Source: Paenibacillus sp. sptzw28
GTDB taxonomy: Bacteria > Bacillota > Bacilli > Paenibacillales > Paenibacillaceae
DNA: 64,000 nucleotides
Assembly: GCF_019550795.1 (NCBI RefSeq)
Contig: NZ_CP080545.1
Location: forward strand, 5,499,501 to 5,563,500
Reading direction: 5' to 3'
A program made the translations under genes and the position numbers. Below are positions 16,564 through 25,225 of this stretch, one piece after another; position 1 is the first letter of the stretch, and every line of letters begins with the position of its first letter. The notes beneath the pieces were generated by a model, which saw only the letters and a list, made by a program, of their open reading frames with translations, ran no database searches and had not been told where the DNA came from.

Positions 16564-17914
16564 GGGTCTGTCAAATCTTTTGTGTAAACTCTTTTCGTGC
16601 TTTCCCCCGAGGGGGAAATTTTATCGCAGATGCTGTCCGATGCGGTCCGGATAGAAAACGGAGAGCTGCAGCAGCATTTGACCCCAGTTTTGAACGCGGC
16701 CTGTCCATTTACGCGTAACATCCATGGTGGCCAGATAAAGCATTTTCAACAAGGATTCATCCGTCGGGAAGATGCTTTTTCCCTTCGTCACTTTGCGAAG
16801 TTGGCGGTGGTAACTCTCGATGATGTTGGTGGTGTAAATGAGCTTGCGGATTTCGGGTGGGTACTTGAAGAAGGTGGCCAGCTCATCCCAGTTATTGCGC
16901 CAAGAGCGAATGATGAGCGGGTACTTATTCCCCCAGGTTTCCTCGAAGCGATCGAGTTCGACGAGTGCCATTTCTTCCGTCGCTGCTTTGTAAATCGGCT
17001 TCAGGTCAGCTGTTACCTTCTTCAGATCCTTGTAAGAGACGTAACGGGTGGAGTTGCGGATCTGGTGGATGATACACTTCTGAATATCCGTTTTCGCGTA
17101 ACAAGCCTGAATGGCTTGGCTGAAGCCGGTCAGATTATCGACACAGATGATAAGGATATCATGCACGCCCCGGTTCTTCAGGTCGTTTAGAACATTAAGC
17201 CAGAACTTGGCGGATTCATGCTCACCAATCCACATGCCCAGTACATCCTTGTTGCCATCCAGGTCGATGCCGATTACCATGTAGGCGGCTTTATTGACAA
17301 TGGCACCATCTTGCTTCACCTTGAAGTGTATGGCATCCAGGAAGACAACCGCGTACACGCCTTGGAGCGGCCGGTTCTGCCATTCTTTAATCAAGGGAAT
17401 GATCTTGTTGGTCACGTTAGAAATAAAGGTGGGAGAGACCTCAATCCCATACAGATTTTGCAGATGATCCTGAATCTCACGCGTGCTGACACCTTTGGCA
17501 TAAAGGGCAATAATCTGATCTTCAATGCCGGTCACATTAGACTGGTGCTTCTTCACCACCAGGGGTTCAAATTCCCCTTGCCGGTCACGGGGAACGGCGA
17601 TCTCCTGATCACCGTACTCGCTTACGATGGTTTTCTTACTCTTGCCATTACGACTGTTGGTCGTCTGCTTGTTCTGCATGTCGTGCTTCTCATAGCCCAG
17701 ATGTTCATCCATCTCGGCTTCCAGCATCTCCTGCAGCGTTTCGGCAAACAGCTCTTTCAACGCATTCTGTGCATCCTGCGCCGAGACCAATTTATTCTCC
17801 TTGATGAACTGCCGGAGTTGCTGTTTCGTCCATAATCCCATGTGTTCTCCCCAACCTTTCTTCTACTTCCATTGTAATAGGTTTAGGAGTTTACACAATC
17901 TATTTTACAGACTC
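16564..17914 (-). mobile_element. IS256-family insertion sequence, copy 2 (1351 bp), inside the OLD nuclease gene
   Basis: The ends match those of the copy at 6654-8005 (GGGTCTGTC at the left, GACTC at the right edge in plus-strand reading) and are flanked by the 8-bp duplication CGGCTCAA. The element is intact, transcribed on the minus strand like the gene it splits, and encodes a full-length transposase. Precise loss of the element with one duplication would restore the host gene. Confidence 0.95.
16621..17841 (-). CDS. IS256-family transposase, intact
   Basis: This 406-residue mutator/IS256-type DDE transposase has an N-terminal DNA-binding part (MGLWTKQQLRQFIKENKL) and EMLEAEMDEHLGYEK. 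The catalytic core shows VVFLDAIHFKV (first Asp), CVDNLTGFSQAI (second Asp) and KCIIHQIRNS, with the third acidic residue near the C-terminal TTNIIESYHRQLRK. It starts at ATG 17841 with GGGGAG upstream and matches the frameshifted copy at 6727-7948 apart from one indel. It could mobilise both copies in this window. Confidence 0.96.
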   Translation of the reverse strand: MGLWTKQQLRQFIKENKLVSAQDAQNALKELFAETLQEMLEAEMDEHLGYEKHDMQNKQTTNSRNGKSKKTIVSEYGDQEIAVPRDRQGEFEPLVVKKHQSNVTGIEDQIIALYAKGVSTREIQDHLQNLYGIEVSPTFISNVTNKIIPLIKEWQNRPLQGVYAVVFLDAIHFKVKQDGAIVNKAAYMVIGIDLDGNKDVLGMWIGEHESAKFWLNVLNDLKNRGVHDILIICVDNLTGFSQAIQACYAKTDIQKCIIHQIRNSTRYVSYKDLKKVTADLKPIYKAATEEMALVELDRFEETWGNKYPLIIRSWRNNWDELATFFKYPPEIRKLIYTTNIIESYHRQLRKVTKGKSIFPTDESLLKMLYLATMDVTRKWTGRVQNWGQMLLQLSVFYPDRIGQHLR

Positions 17915-17922
17915 CGGCTCAA
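17915..17922. repeat. Target site duplication, right copy (IS256 copy 2)
   Basis: CGGCTCAA directly follows the element and matches 16556-16563. Confidence 0.92.
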
Positions 17923-18210
17923 AGCAACCTGATTAGTGTCCACTAACTCTGGAAAGTCAATCCGGGCTTCAATTGAAAGTTGTAGTTCTTTTATGGTTTC
18001 TACTTTGACTTGTTTAGGGATATGAAAATCTGACTTTTCTAAGGTTCGTTCGTGCGAAGTCACACCAAAAAGTTTAACTAAACCATGTATTAAGGCAGTT
18101 TTGCCTGCGGAGTTTTCTCCAACGAAACCGGAAAGCTTATTCAATGTTATTGTTGTACCCTCATTACCAAAACTTCTGAAGTTTATCAAATGCAGCTTTG
18201 AAATTTGCAT
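17915..18210 (-). pseudogene. OLD-family nuclease (GajA-like), N-terminal part cut by IS256
   Basis: ATG 18210, with AAGGGA nine bases upstream, opens the start of an OLD-family ATPase: ISKLHLINFRSFGN (typical first strand) and Walker A GENSAGKTAL (about residues 31-40). The frame is interrupted after 99 residues (VALSR) by IS256 copy 2, where it would gain two foreign residues and stop. It rejoins in frame with the section ending at 14839 if the element is removed. It is the second gene of a minus-strand operon, 111 bp after the large helicase. As it stands the Gabija-like nuclease should be inactive. Confidence 0.88.
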
Positions 18211-18321
18211 AGCAATTTCCCTTTCTGTCGTTCACTTTTATTATCCAGTTACGCAATGTCTACTTCATTTCTTGAGCATAGATAAATCATTAGGGAATCG
18301 CTTCAACGAGAGTAAACTTTA

Positions 18322-21300
18322 TTATTTGTTTGAAATTACCCCCAACTCAATCCCAGAAGTTTCTTTCAAGAAATTCTCAGTAACGCCCAGTAATTGCAAG
18401 ATATCCTCAGAAGGATTAGCTTTGGATAAGCTCGGTTGAACTATATATATCTTAAATTGCATAGGCATCTTCTTCTTTGCAAAGCCTAAAACTCTCTCCA
18501 GATCATCCATAGTACCTTTTTCAAGTCTTGAACTTTCGACACCAATTTTCTTTTTTGGTTCGCGTCTTAACAAATGCGTCATAAATTCCTGCGCTTCTTT
18601 TTGCTTCCACACGCACGACTTTTGAGCCTGTCCACATACTTCATAAAAATTATCAATGCGATTACTGACTACTCCTCCTTTGGCAAACTTCAAGTGATAA
18701 AGTTCAACATAAATCACATCGTCTTGAACCTTAATTGTAATAATGTCTGCAATTTCCCCACTATAATCGTCATCATATATAATTTCATAGTCCTTATTTT
18801 TCAAATAATCTATCACCTGATACTGAATAGAGTCCGCTATTTTAGGTGTTACTCCTTGTGACTCTTTGCTTAAATCGGCCCTTGACCAATCAAAAGTAAT
18901 GATTTTCTCAGAAGGGTATAATCCTATTCTTTTCTTCAATTTAATATAGTCATTTCCAGTAAGTGATGATCCGTCTGCGAACCAAATCGTTGGAGGATAC
19001 TCATCAAAAAAATCGATTACGCTTCTTCTCTTTGACCCATAAATCACTTCTACTTTTTCTTTGCTAACTTGATGTATTTTATAATTAGGAAATTTTACAT
19101 CAGTATTATCCAAAATATCTTCGAATAAATGAAGTTTAAAAATCACATTGCCATCCTCAGTATTTAAAGAGAAAAGTAAATCTCCATCTTGTGTTGGTTT
19201 AAACAAACTAATCTCAGATGTTGATAAATTATATTCAGTACCGTTGATTATGAAGGCGTATTTAATTTCATTGTATTGCAAGATATCCGAATCTAATTCA
19301 ATCCAGACTGGAAATAAATATGGTCTATCTATTATTTTTTCAGGGATCAATGTTTCTTTCAGAATAATATTCGGATCAAGCTCGTTATTCACCAATTTCT
19401 CCCCAACATTCATGCACCATTCTTTAAACTCTAATAAGTCTCCTTCTTTCTTCGTCCATATTCTTCCCTTATATGAGCATCCAATGTTAGTCTTGTTCCC
19501 ATTTTCGTATCCAGCACCTACAACAAATGCCTTTTGGCCATTTTGTCTTTCAGCTAAGGAAAGTGCCTCGCCAACATCGCTGCCTACACTCATTCTAAAT
19601 CTGATATCCCTGCCTAGAAAAAGTTTTAGACCAACGTTTTGAAGTCTAATCCGATTAATCCCATGTAAAGCTTTAAATACATTCATGTGGTTAATCAGTT
19701 GTACTTCTTTCCCAATTACTGCTTTTGCCAGGTCTTTGTACAAACTGCCGTTATCAGAACTGTTAATAAATAAAAGACTATTCTTTTCATCCCAAAACAT
19801 TACAATGATATCCCAATTTAAATTATAGATATCTTTATGATTAATCCAATCAGGATATAGGCTCTTTGCAAATACAAAGATAGCAATATTTTCATTCCTA
19901 TTAACGTCAAAAAATTTATACTCAATTTGATTGTATGCTTGAATTCCTTTGTGAAAATTATTTGGGTCCCATGTGTGCCTGTGACCCTTATAAACCACTG
20001 TACTGAGCTTAGGACGTATGTTTTGAAAAGGGATCTTTGAACTATTCAACTTAGTGAATCCATCCATTAGCTCCCTATATTTAATTTCATTATCTATTTT
20101 CAAATGACTTATATCAGACAATATCTTATTCCAATCGGCATCCCTAGCATATAACTCCACAAGTTCTTCTGTAACATTTAAGTCAGCGATATTTGCAATA
20201 AATGAGGCCTTCCCTAATTGTTCATCATATTTAGTTCTTGTAAACCTACCAGTAAACTGCAACGTTACTGGAAGACTTTTTCTAATATCATGAAAAGCAG
20301 CTATTTTGAGTTCAGGCAAATCAAAGCCTTCTCCCAACATATCTACACAAACAATAATTTTATGTTCTCTATTAATGATGGACTGATAGATTTCTCTTTT
20401 ATTCGGAATCGTAGAATGAATAAGAACTGGATTATGCTTCGTGAAGTTTTTATATATTTCAAAAATTAAACTCGCTTTCTCTTTAGTCGCACACCTAGCC
20501 ATTAATATGTGTGGAAGACCCCTTTCATGATCCTCCTCTAATCTGTGAACGGCTGCTTGTGCAATTGTTAAGTCAGCTCTAGTTGAGTCATAGTCTCTTA
20601 CGGGTATAAACTCAATCTCTTTAAAATATCCGTCTTCTTGGGCTTTTAAAAGTGGAAAGTTAAAGATAATCTTTCCGTCCAATCTTTTCCCATCATTCCT
20701 AAATGGAGTAGCTGTGAAAAAAACTATCTTTTCATTATTAAAGCTTAAACGAAATTTTTCCCACGATTGCGCTTTTACATGGTGCGCCTCATCTATAAAT
20801 ACATGTGAAATTAGTTTAGACATTTCTGCTTGCTGTTCTTTAGAACTGTCAGCTAATAAAGGCATTGTGGATACAACTACATTGCATTTCTCAAAAAAAT
20901 GACGCAACTCTTCAACTGTTTTAAAATGCTCTTTAACAACCCCAACAATCGGGAAGAGAGCAGACTCGCCTACTACTCCAAATCTTTTCAACAACCCTAA
21001 GGATAGAAATTTCTCTGATATTTGCTCACGTAACGAATCACTAGGTACAGTAATTAGTAATTTGCTACACCTATAAGCGACTAGAGCTGAGAGCATTGTT
21101 TCTGTTTTTCCAGTCCCAGTAGGCATTACAACCGTTGCAATATTCAACGGAAGTTGAAAATGTCCCATAATCATATGCAAGGCACCTAGTTGCGGTTTTC
21201 TTAAACCATATATGTTTTTACTGATATCTTCTAATTTATAATCAAATTGATCGTTCCACGATTCTATAATTTCAGTTGTCTCATATGCCTCTGAACTTCG

Positions 21301-21588
21301 CGGATGTTTTAACCATTTATCTAATTTTAATGATCCATCATTTATATTAGTTTCAGTAGGTAGCTGCTTTGATAAGATGACGTAATCATAAGGAGTGATG
21401 TTATTTGAGGATTTGTTAGTAATACAATACCTTTGTTCTGAGTCTTCAAGTACAATCATATTTGAATCAATAGAAAATAATCTCGGTTGTATTTTCTTTG
21501 GCGAAACAAGAATTTGTTTAATGATATTCTTTTTCCCTTTCTCCTTCAGAAGAACTCGCTCTAGAGCAGGTAATGTAAGTTCTATCAA
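18322..21588 (-). CDS. Large SF2 DEAD/DEAH helicase with a possible C-terminal nuclease fold
   Basis: The protein of about 1088 residues has restriction-helicase-like SF2 motifs: Walker A MPTGTGKTETML, DEAH box FIDEAHHVKA, motif III FFTATPFRNDG, motif V DMLGEGFDLPELK and motif VI QFTGRFTRT. The helicase core spans roughly residues 150-480. The long C-terminal part has no obvious homologue, but ADIITIKVQDDVIYVELYHLK shows an Asp then Glu...Lys spacing like a PD-(D/E)XK nuclease core; this is inference. TTG 21588 is chosen because AAAGGAG lies nine bases upstream; GTG 21636 is possible but lacks a ribosome site. It heads the operon with the OLD and UvrD-like genes and is not part of canonical Gabija. 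Confidence 0.82.
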   Translation of the reverse strand: MIELTLPALERVLLKEKGKKNIIKQILVSPKKIQPRLFSIDSNMIVLEDSEQRYCITNKSSNNITPYDYVILSKQLPTETNINDGSLKLDKWLKHPRSSEAYETTEIIESWNDQFDYKLEDISKNIYGLRKPQLGALHMIMGHFQLPLNIATVVMPTGTGKTETMLSALVAYRCSKLLITVPSDSLREQISEKFLSLGLLKRFGVVGESALFPIVGVVKEHFKTVEELRHFFEKCNVVVSTMPLLADSSKEQQAEMSKLISHVFIDEAHHVKAQSWEKFRLSFNNEKIVFFTATPFRNDGKRLDGKIIFNFPLLKAQEDGYFKEIEFIPVRDYDSTRADLTIAQAAVHRLEEDHERGLPHILMARCATKEKASLIFEIYKNFTKHNPVLIHSTIPNKREIYQSIINREHKIIVCVDMLGEGFDLPELKIAAFHDIRKSLPVTLQFTGRFTRTKYDEQLGKASFIANIADLNVTEELVELYARDADWNKILSDISHLKIDNEIKYRELMDGFTKLNSSKIPFQNIRPKLSTVVYKGHRHTWDPNNFHKGIQAYNQIEYKFFDVNRNENIAIFVFAKSLYPDWINHKDIYNLNWDIIVMFWDEKNSLLFINSSDNGSLYKDLAKAVIGKEVQLINHMNVFKALHGINRIRLQNVGLKLFLGRDIRFRMSVGSDVGEALSLAERQNGQKAFVVGAGYENGNKTNIGCSYKGRIWTKKEGDLLEFKEWCMNVGEKLVNNELDPNIILKETLIPEKIIDRPYLFPVWIELDSDILQYNEIKYAFIINGTEYNLSTSEISLFKPTQDGDLLFSLNTEDGNVIFKLHLFEDILDNTDVKFPNYKIHQVSKEKVEVIYGSKRRSVIDFFDEYPPTIWFADGSSLTGNDYIKLKKRIGLYPSEKIITFDWSRADLSKESQGVTPKIADSIQYQVIDYLKNKDYEIIYDDDYSGEIADIITIKVQDDVIYVELYHLKFAKGGVVSNRIDNFYEVCGQAQKSCVWKQKEAQEFMTHLLRREPKKKIGVESSRLEKGTMDDLERVLGFAKKKMPMQFKIYIVQPSLSKANPSEDILQLLGVTENFLKETSGIELGVISNK

Positions 21589-21801
21589 ATTTTCCAACTC
21601 CTTTTGAGAAGATTGCGGAATTTTATCCAAGCACACTAATATACTATATTAACTACATTTTCGACATCTTCCGCCATTTCCCTTTTTTGGAACCAATAAA
21701 ACAAGCCTATTACACTATTGAAATTCGAATAATCAAGAAAGAGGTTTTCATATTATACCCCTGATACCTATACAGATAGGTAGTCCTCGCGAGAGGCAAC
21801 G

Positions 21802-21839
21802 AAAAGGCTGGACACATTCATACTTGTCCAGCCTTTTTG
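21802..21839 (+). terminator. Strong terminator upstream of the radC remnant
   Basis: A 13-bp perfect stem (AAAAGGCTGGACA at 21802-21814 with TGTCCAGCCTTTT at 21825-21837) is followed by T residues. It lies in the 280-bp gap between the divergently oriented helicase gene and the radC remnant; I see no gene in that gap. Confidence 0.85.
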
Positions 21840-21870
21840 TACCCGTCAATATAATTAGGAGGTAGATTTT

Positions 21871-22516
21871 ATGAACAATCGCAATGAGGAGTTGAAAAAA
21901 CTGATTTCAGAATGTTTACGCGAACGTCCCGACAGCTATCCTATCCAGCAACTACTCAACCAGTTTCCGACTACAGCACAACTAATAGACGTAACTAAGC
22001 AGCAACTCATAAGCATAAAAGGAATCGGCATGGGTAAAGCTCGTCAGTTGACGGCCCTGTTAAGGCTTGCTAAGAACCTGACCATTCCAACTTATGAGCA
22101 AACAACAATACGGAGCCCTAAAGACGCATTTGACTTACTTGAACCTGAACTCAGGTATGCAACGAAAGAACATTTCATTTGCTTATTTTTGAATACAATG
22201 AACAGAGTGATCTTTAAAGAAATCATCTCGATAGGCTCTCTCAACGCTGCAATCGTTCATCCAAGGGAAGTATTTCGCGCGGCGATTAAACGTTGCAGTG
22301 CCTCGCTCATATGCGCACATAACCATCCGAGCGGAGACCCTAATCCCTCTTACAAACCGGCTGGCGAGAGCAGGCGAAATTGTGGGCATAGAAGTACTAG
22401 ATCACCTCATAATCGGAGGAAACACCTTCGTTAGCCTAAAAGAAAAAGGCTTTTTAAAGTTGCCTTCGTTGTATGCGTCTTTTTCGGGAATATATATAGC
22501 CATAAAATCTGGATGA
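21871..22516 (+). pseudogene. radC: RadC/JAB-domain protein, frameshifted
   Basis: ATG 21871 (AGGAGG eight bases upstream) starts a RadC-like protein with a helix-hairpin-helix (LISIKGIGMGKARQL), the conserved EHFICLFLNTMNRV strand, REVFRAAI and the JAMM metal site start [11 protein letters not shown]. After that residue the frame changes. The expected continuation, [20 protein letters not shown] with [15 protein letters not shown], is found in another frame. The residues normally linking PS to LTNRLA (including the acidic JAMM position) are missing, so a deletion of about 10-14 bases is the likely cause. RadC-like genes commonly sit in integrated elements and defence islands. Confidence 0.82.
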
Positions 22517-22740
22517 TTATTCACGATATCGTATCTCCGGATACGTAGTTTCATCATCTGCCCGCTAAAATCACTTGAACCTAACAAAGTAATGCTCTAT
22601 AGAGTAATTGCTTCAACAATAAATTAATCGCTAATTGGGTAATAAGCTACTGTCGATTTACATTAGAAGGTTTGGAAGCTGTGGAATCTTCCAACCAATA
22701 GGAAGCGTGACAGGGTTTATGCCCGTTTTTTTTATTTGTT

Positions 22741-23862
22741 TTAGAGCCTCATTAAATCGCTTTGTTCATCTTCATAATCATCTCTAGCTTTCCAAACAGA
22801 CCTTTTTTGATTGATTAATTCGAGAACCTCAATCATACGCTGTCGAACCTTCCATTTGTAATCGGATTCGCCGATTATAAATCTTGCTTCTTGCAATGTA
22901 TAGTAATCCTCGTATCCCACCGTTCTCTCATAGTACGAGAGTAGTACCTTTTCCGATAGTTCTTCACTAGAAAAATCCAACAGTGATTTGCCTTTGATAC
23001 TATAATAACCCTTTAAGTTATTCACATTCCTTTTTTTACACTGCACTTTGAGACGGATAATATCCTCGGCCTCATGTCCTTCAGGAAAGTCATCACCAAA
23101 GACCTCGGCTATCTGGAACCTCTTATTATAAAAATTGATTATTACCGATTTATTTTCAAGATGGAGAGCATTCTTGTACGGCTCTTTTCGTTTAGTAATC
23201 GGATTATCCTTCAGAACCAATTCAAAAGATTTCGGTATGTCAGAGCGACGGATTAGTTCCATATACCAATTCATGTATGGTGTTCGAATATTAATACAGT
23301 AGTCAATATGGTCTAACTTATATCGCGATATGTCATCAAATATGAACGGACTAATTATTCTAATGCCTTTAAGCTCATTCCTTTTAGCAGCACGTATCTG
23401 TTTATAAATACGTTCAGGGGGGCAAGCAATTTTTCAAACATTTTTACGATCACTGGATAATCCTCATAAGCGCTAACCTGTACGTACTCATTTCTTTTGC
23501 ACAGTCGCTTTGGATTTAGTCTTACCTCAATCACTTTATAAACGTATTTTTGATTATCTCTCGTATAATGATAGTCCTTCAAGTACATTAAAAGCCCCTT
23601 GTCTTTAAAAAGCCAAAATTCAGTCCAAGAAACATCTTCCCATTTTTTAGGGTAAAATTTTGCTTTCATTTCCTTTGAGTAAGCTTCCAATGCCTCAAAC
23701 AATGCTCCGGCTGTATAAAAGTCAATTGGTATTGTTAAAAGTACGGTATGGTATCCAATTTTGGAAACTTGCTGCTGGATCATATTATGAGGACAATGAT
23801 TGGTCATCTGCACCAAATCAGGCAAACCCCTTAAGCCTCGAAATTTACTTCGTACTTCTATA
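22741..23862 (-). pseudogene. Frameshifted gene of uncertain function, weakly like a replication initiator
   Basis: Two frames join into one protein of about 370 residues. The upstream part (23862-23420) contains YHTVLLTIPIDFYTAGALFEA and VIEVRLNPKRL. The downstream part contains KQIRAAKRNELKGIRIISPF, HIDYCINIRTPYMNWYMEL and NKSVIINFYNKRFQI. The switch lies in a run of six C (plus-strand G at 23417-23422); one more C would restore one frame. The pairing of a beta-rich start with an IDYCI-type strand and a later FYNKR strand recalls Rep_trans or CRI-type replication proteins of mobile elements, but this is weak. The 5' end is cut at the junction with the integrase remnant near 23862. Confidence 0.45.
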
Positions 23863-23864
23863 GA

Positions 23865-24077
23865 TTGATCAAGAAAGCAGATGTCCCACGCATCCGCTTC
23901 CACGATCTCAGACATACTGTCGCTACACTCATGTTAGCCCAAAATATTAATCCCAAAGTGGTAAAAGAAATTCTTGGCCATTCCGACATTAGAGTAACTC
24001 TTGATACGTACTCTCATGTTTTGCCTTCTGTTCATAAGCAGACCGCTACACAATATGGGGAAATGTTATTCGGCTAA
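23865..24077 (+). pseudogene. C-terminal stump of a tyrosine recombinase (phage/ICE integrase)
   Basis: About 70 residues remain. They include the catalytic motif RIRFHDLRHTVATLML (second Arg box with His), GHSDIRVTLDTYSHV (His and the catalytic Tyr) and a normal C-terminal end. The first Arg box and all N-terminal domains are missing; upstream sequence belongs to the oppositely oriented remnant. Its 3' end is about 220 bp from a truncated tRNA-Ala, the usual position of an integrase next to its attachment site, so it probably marks one edge of a decayed integrative element. Confidence 0.88.
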
Positions 24078-24244
24078 AATAAAAAAAACTTTAACAGTTA
24101 GCGCTTATTTTGAATTTATACGAAAACCAGTGACTATTTTGCTCAAGGTTATATTGTATTTTCTTCGGATATAACTCAAAAAAATACTCTCTGTGACCAA
24201 ACGTGTGACCACGCCCTCAAATCATCATTATCTAGGCATATAAT

Positions 24245-24290
24245 AAAGCCTTTAAACACTCGAAAATCCTTGTGTTTAAAGGCTTTTTTT
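24245..24290 (+). terminator. Strong terminator after the integrase stump
   Basis: AAAGCCTTTAAACAC (24245-24259) is perfectly complementary to GTGTTTAAAGGCTTT (24272-24286), with a 12-base loop and a T run to 24290. The stem is 15 bp. Confidence 0.92.
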
Positions 24291-24294
24291 GTTA

Positions 24295-24350
24295 TGGAGC
24301 CTAGGGGGATCGAACCCCTGACCTCATCGCTGCCAGCGATGCGCTCTCCC
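24295..24350 (-). tRNA. Truncated tRNA-Ala(GGC), 3' two thirds only; probable attachment-site remnant
   Basis: On the minus strand the sequence runs from GGGAGAGCGC (end of the D arm) through an anticodon stem-loop with loop CTGGCAG (anticodon GGC, Ala). It continues through a T arm (AGGGG-TTCGATC-CCCCT) and the acceptor 3' strand ending GGCTCCA. The 5' acceptor strand and most of the D arm are missing, so it cannot fold into a working tRNA. Its place 217 bp from an integrase stump suggests an att site of an element that used a tRNA-Ala gene. Confidence 0.75.
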
Positions 24351-24382
24351 GCCGTTACCGGGTTTCACTACTACAAGGTGGT

Positions 24383-24994
24383 TCACCTTGCATCGGATGA
24401 ATGAAACGTACTTTGTTTAAATCCTTCCAAGAATACGGTAAGAACCTTCATAGCTTCATCCAACGCATTCGACCGCGAGGATTCATTGGCAAGCCAAAGA
24501 GCCGTCTCGTTCAAGCCGCCCGAAATAAAATGGGTCAAGGCATCAAGGGGAGCCGTCCGAAAGTATCCCTGGCTCTGCATGATTTCCAGCTGCCCCCTCA
24601 ATAATCGCATCGAATGGATTTTGTCCATTTCTCTCCAAACATCCCAACCTAGAATCGCCGGGCCGTCAATCAGCATAATACGTCTGTTTCGCTCTTCAAC
24701 GGCTGCCATAATGAACGCACGGCAGCCCAGGTAGAGCTGCTGCCACACATCTTCGCTTGTCGATGCCTCCAGCTCCACCTTTTCGGCTACTTCCCGTTGG
24801 ACATCTTCAAGCACGATTCGAAACAGTTCTTTCTTGTTGCGAAAATGGTGATAGACCGCTCCCCGCGTTAAATTCGCTTCATGAACGATCGATTCCAATG
24901 CCGTATCCGCATAACCATTAGAATTAAAATGGGTTCTGGCGATAACTATCAGTTTCCGTATCGTTTCCGTTGTCTCAGCTTTGCTTTTTCTCAT
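24383..24994 (-). CDS. TetR/AcrR-family transcriptional regulator
   Basis: This protein of about 203 residues has the N-terminal TetR helix-turn-helix: TIRKLIVIARTHFNSNGYAD, then LESIVHEANLTRGAVYHHF with RNKKELF. A helical ligand-binding domain follows with GPAILGWDVWREMD, a stretch common in TetR regulators of efflux genes. ATG 24994 has a GGAG about 12 bases upstream; ATG 25012 is an equally open alternative. It is the last of several minus-strand genes and fragments here, and its target cannot be assigned because the adjacent genes (VOC protein, alkylation-repair fragment) are not typical partners. Confidence 0.88.
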   Translation of the reverse strand: MRKSKAETTETIRKLIVIARTHFNSNGYADTALESIVHEANLTRGAVYHHFRNKKELFRIVLEDVQREVAEKVELEASTSEDVWQQLYLGCRAFIMAAVEERNRRIMLIDGPAILGWDVWREMDKIHSMRLLRGQLEIMQSQGYFRTAPLDALTHFISGGLNETALWLANESSRSNALDEAMKVLTVFLEGFKQSTFHSSDAR

Positions 24995-25052
24995 AACCGG
25001 CAAGTTCTCCATTCATATAACAATCGCGTCCCTAAAACCTACAATTCCTTAA

Positions 25053-25213
25053 TCATGGCGAGAGCATCTTGATCACCGGATCAGCCATCCAGTTCATAGT
25101 GAGCTGTTTGTAATCCCTCGTCAAATCATTCAAATGATTGGCCACAGACCTTCTAACATAACCGGAACAGTCATCCAGCAATGGCTTGATTTCAAAGGCA
25201 TATTCGATCCCAT
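25053..25213 (-). pseudogene. C-terminal fragment of a DNA alkylation repair (AlkD-like HEAT) protein
   Basis: The frame ending at TGA 25053-25055 reads IKPLLDDCSGYVRRSVANHL followed by NDLTRDYKQ. This is the HEAT-like helix pair typical of AlkD/AlkC-type DNA alkylation repair proteins (LLDD-S-YVRRSVANHLND). Only about 50 residues survive and no start is visible. It lies between the VOC gene and the TetR gene, in a region with tRNA-like and integrase remnants. Confidence 0.6.
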
Positions 25214-25225
25214 GTCAGTATCCCC

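Noticed and set aside
16597..17835. Plus-strand open frames of about 200 codons inside IS256 copy 2
   Set aside because: They are antisense shadows of the intact transposase; the same shadow appears in copy 1.
24295..24350. A functional tRNA-Ala gene
   Set aside because: The 5' acceptor strand and most of the D arm are missing; upstream sequence cannot pair with the 3' end.
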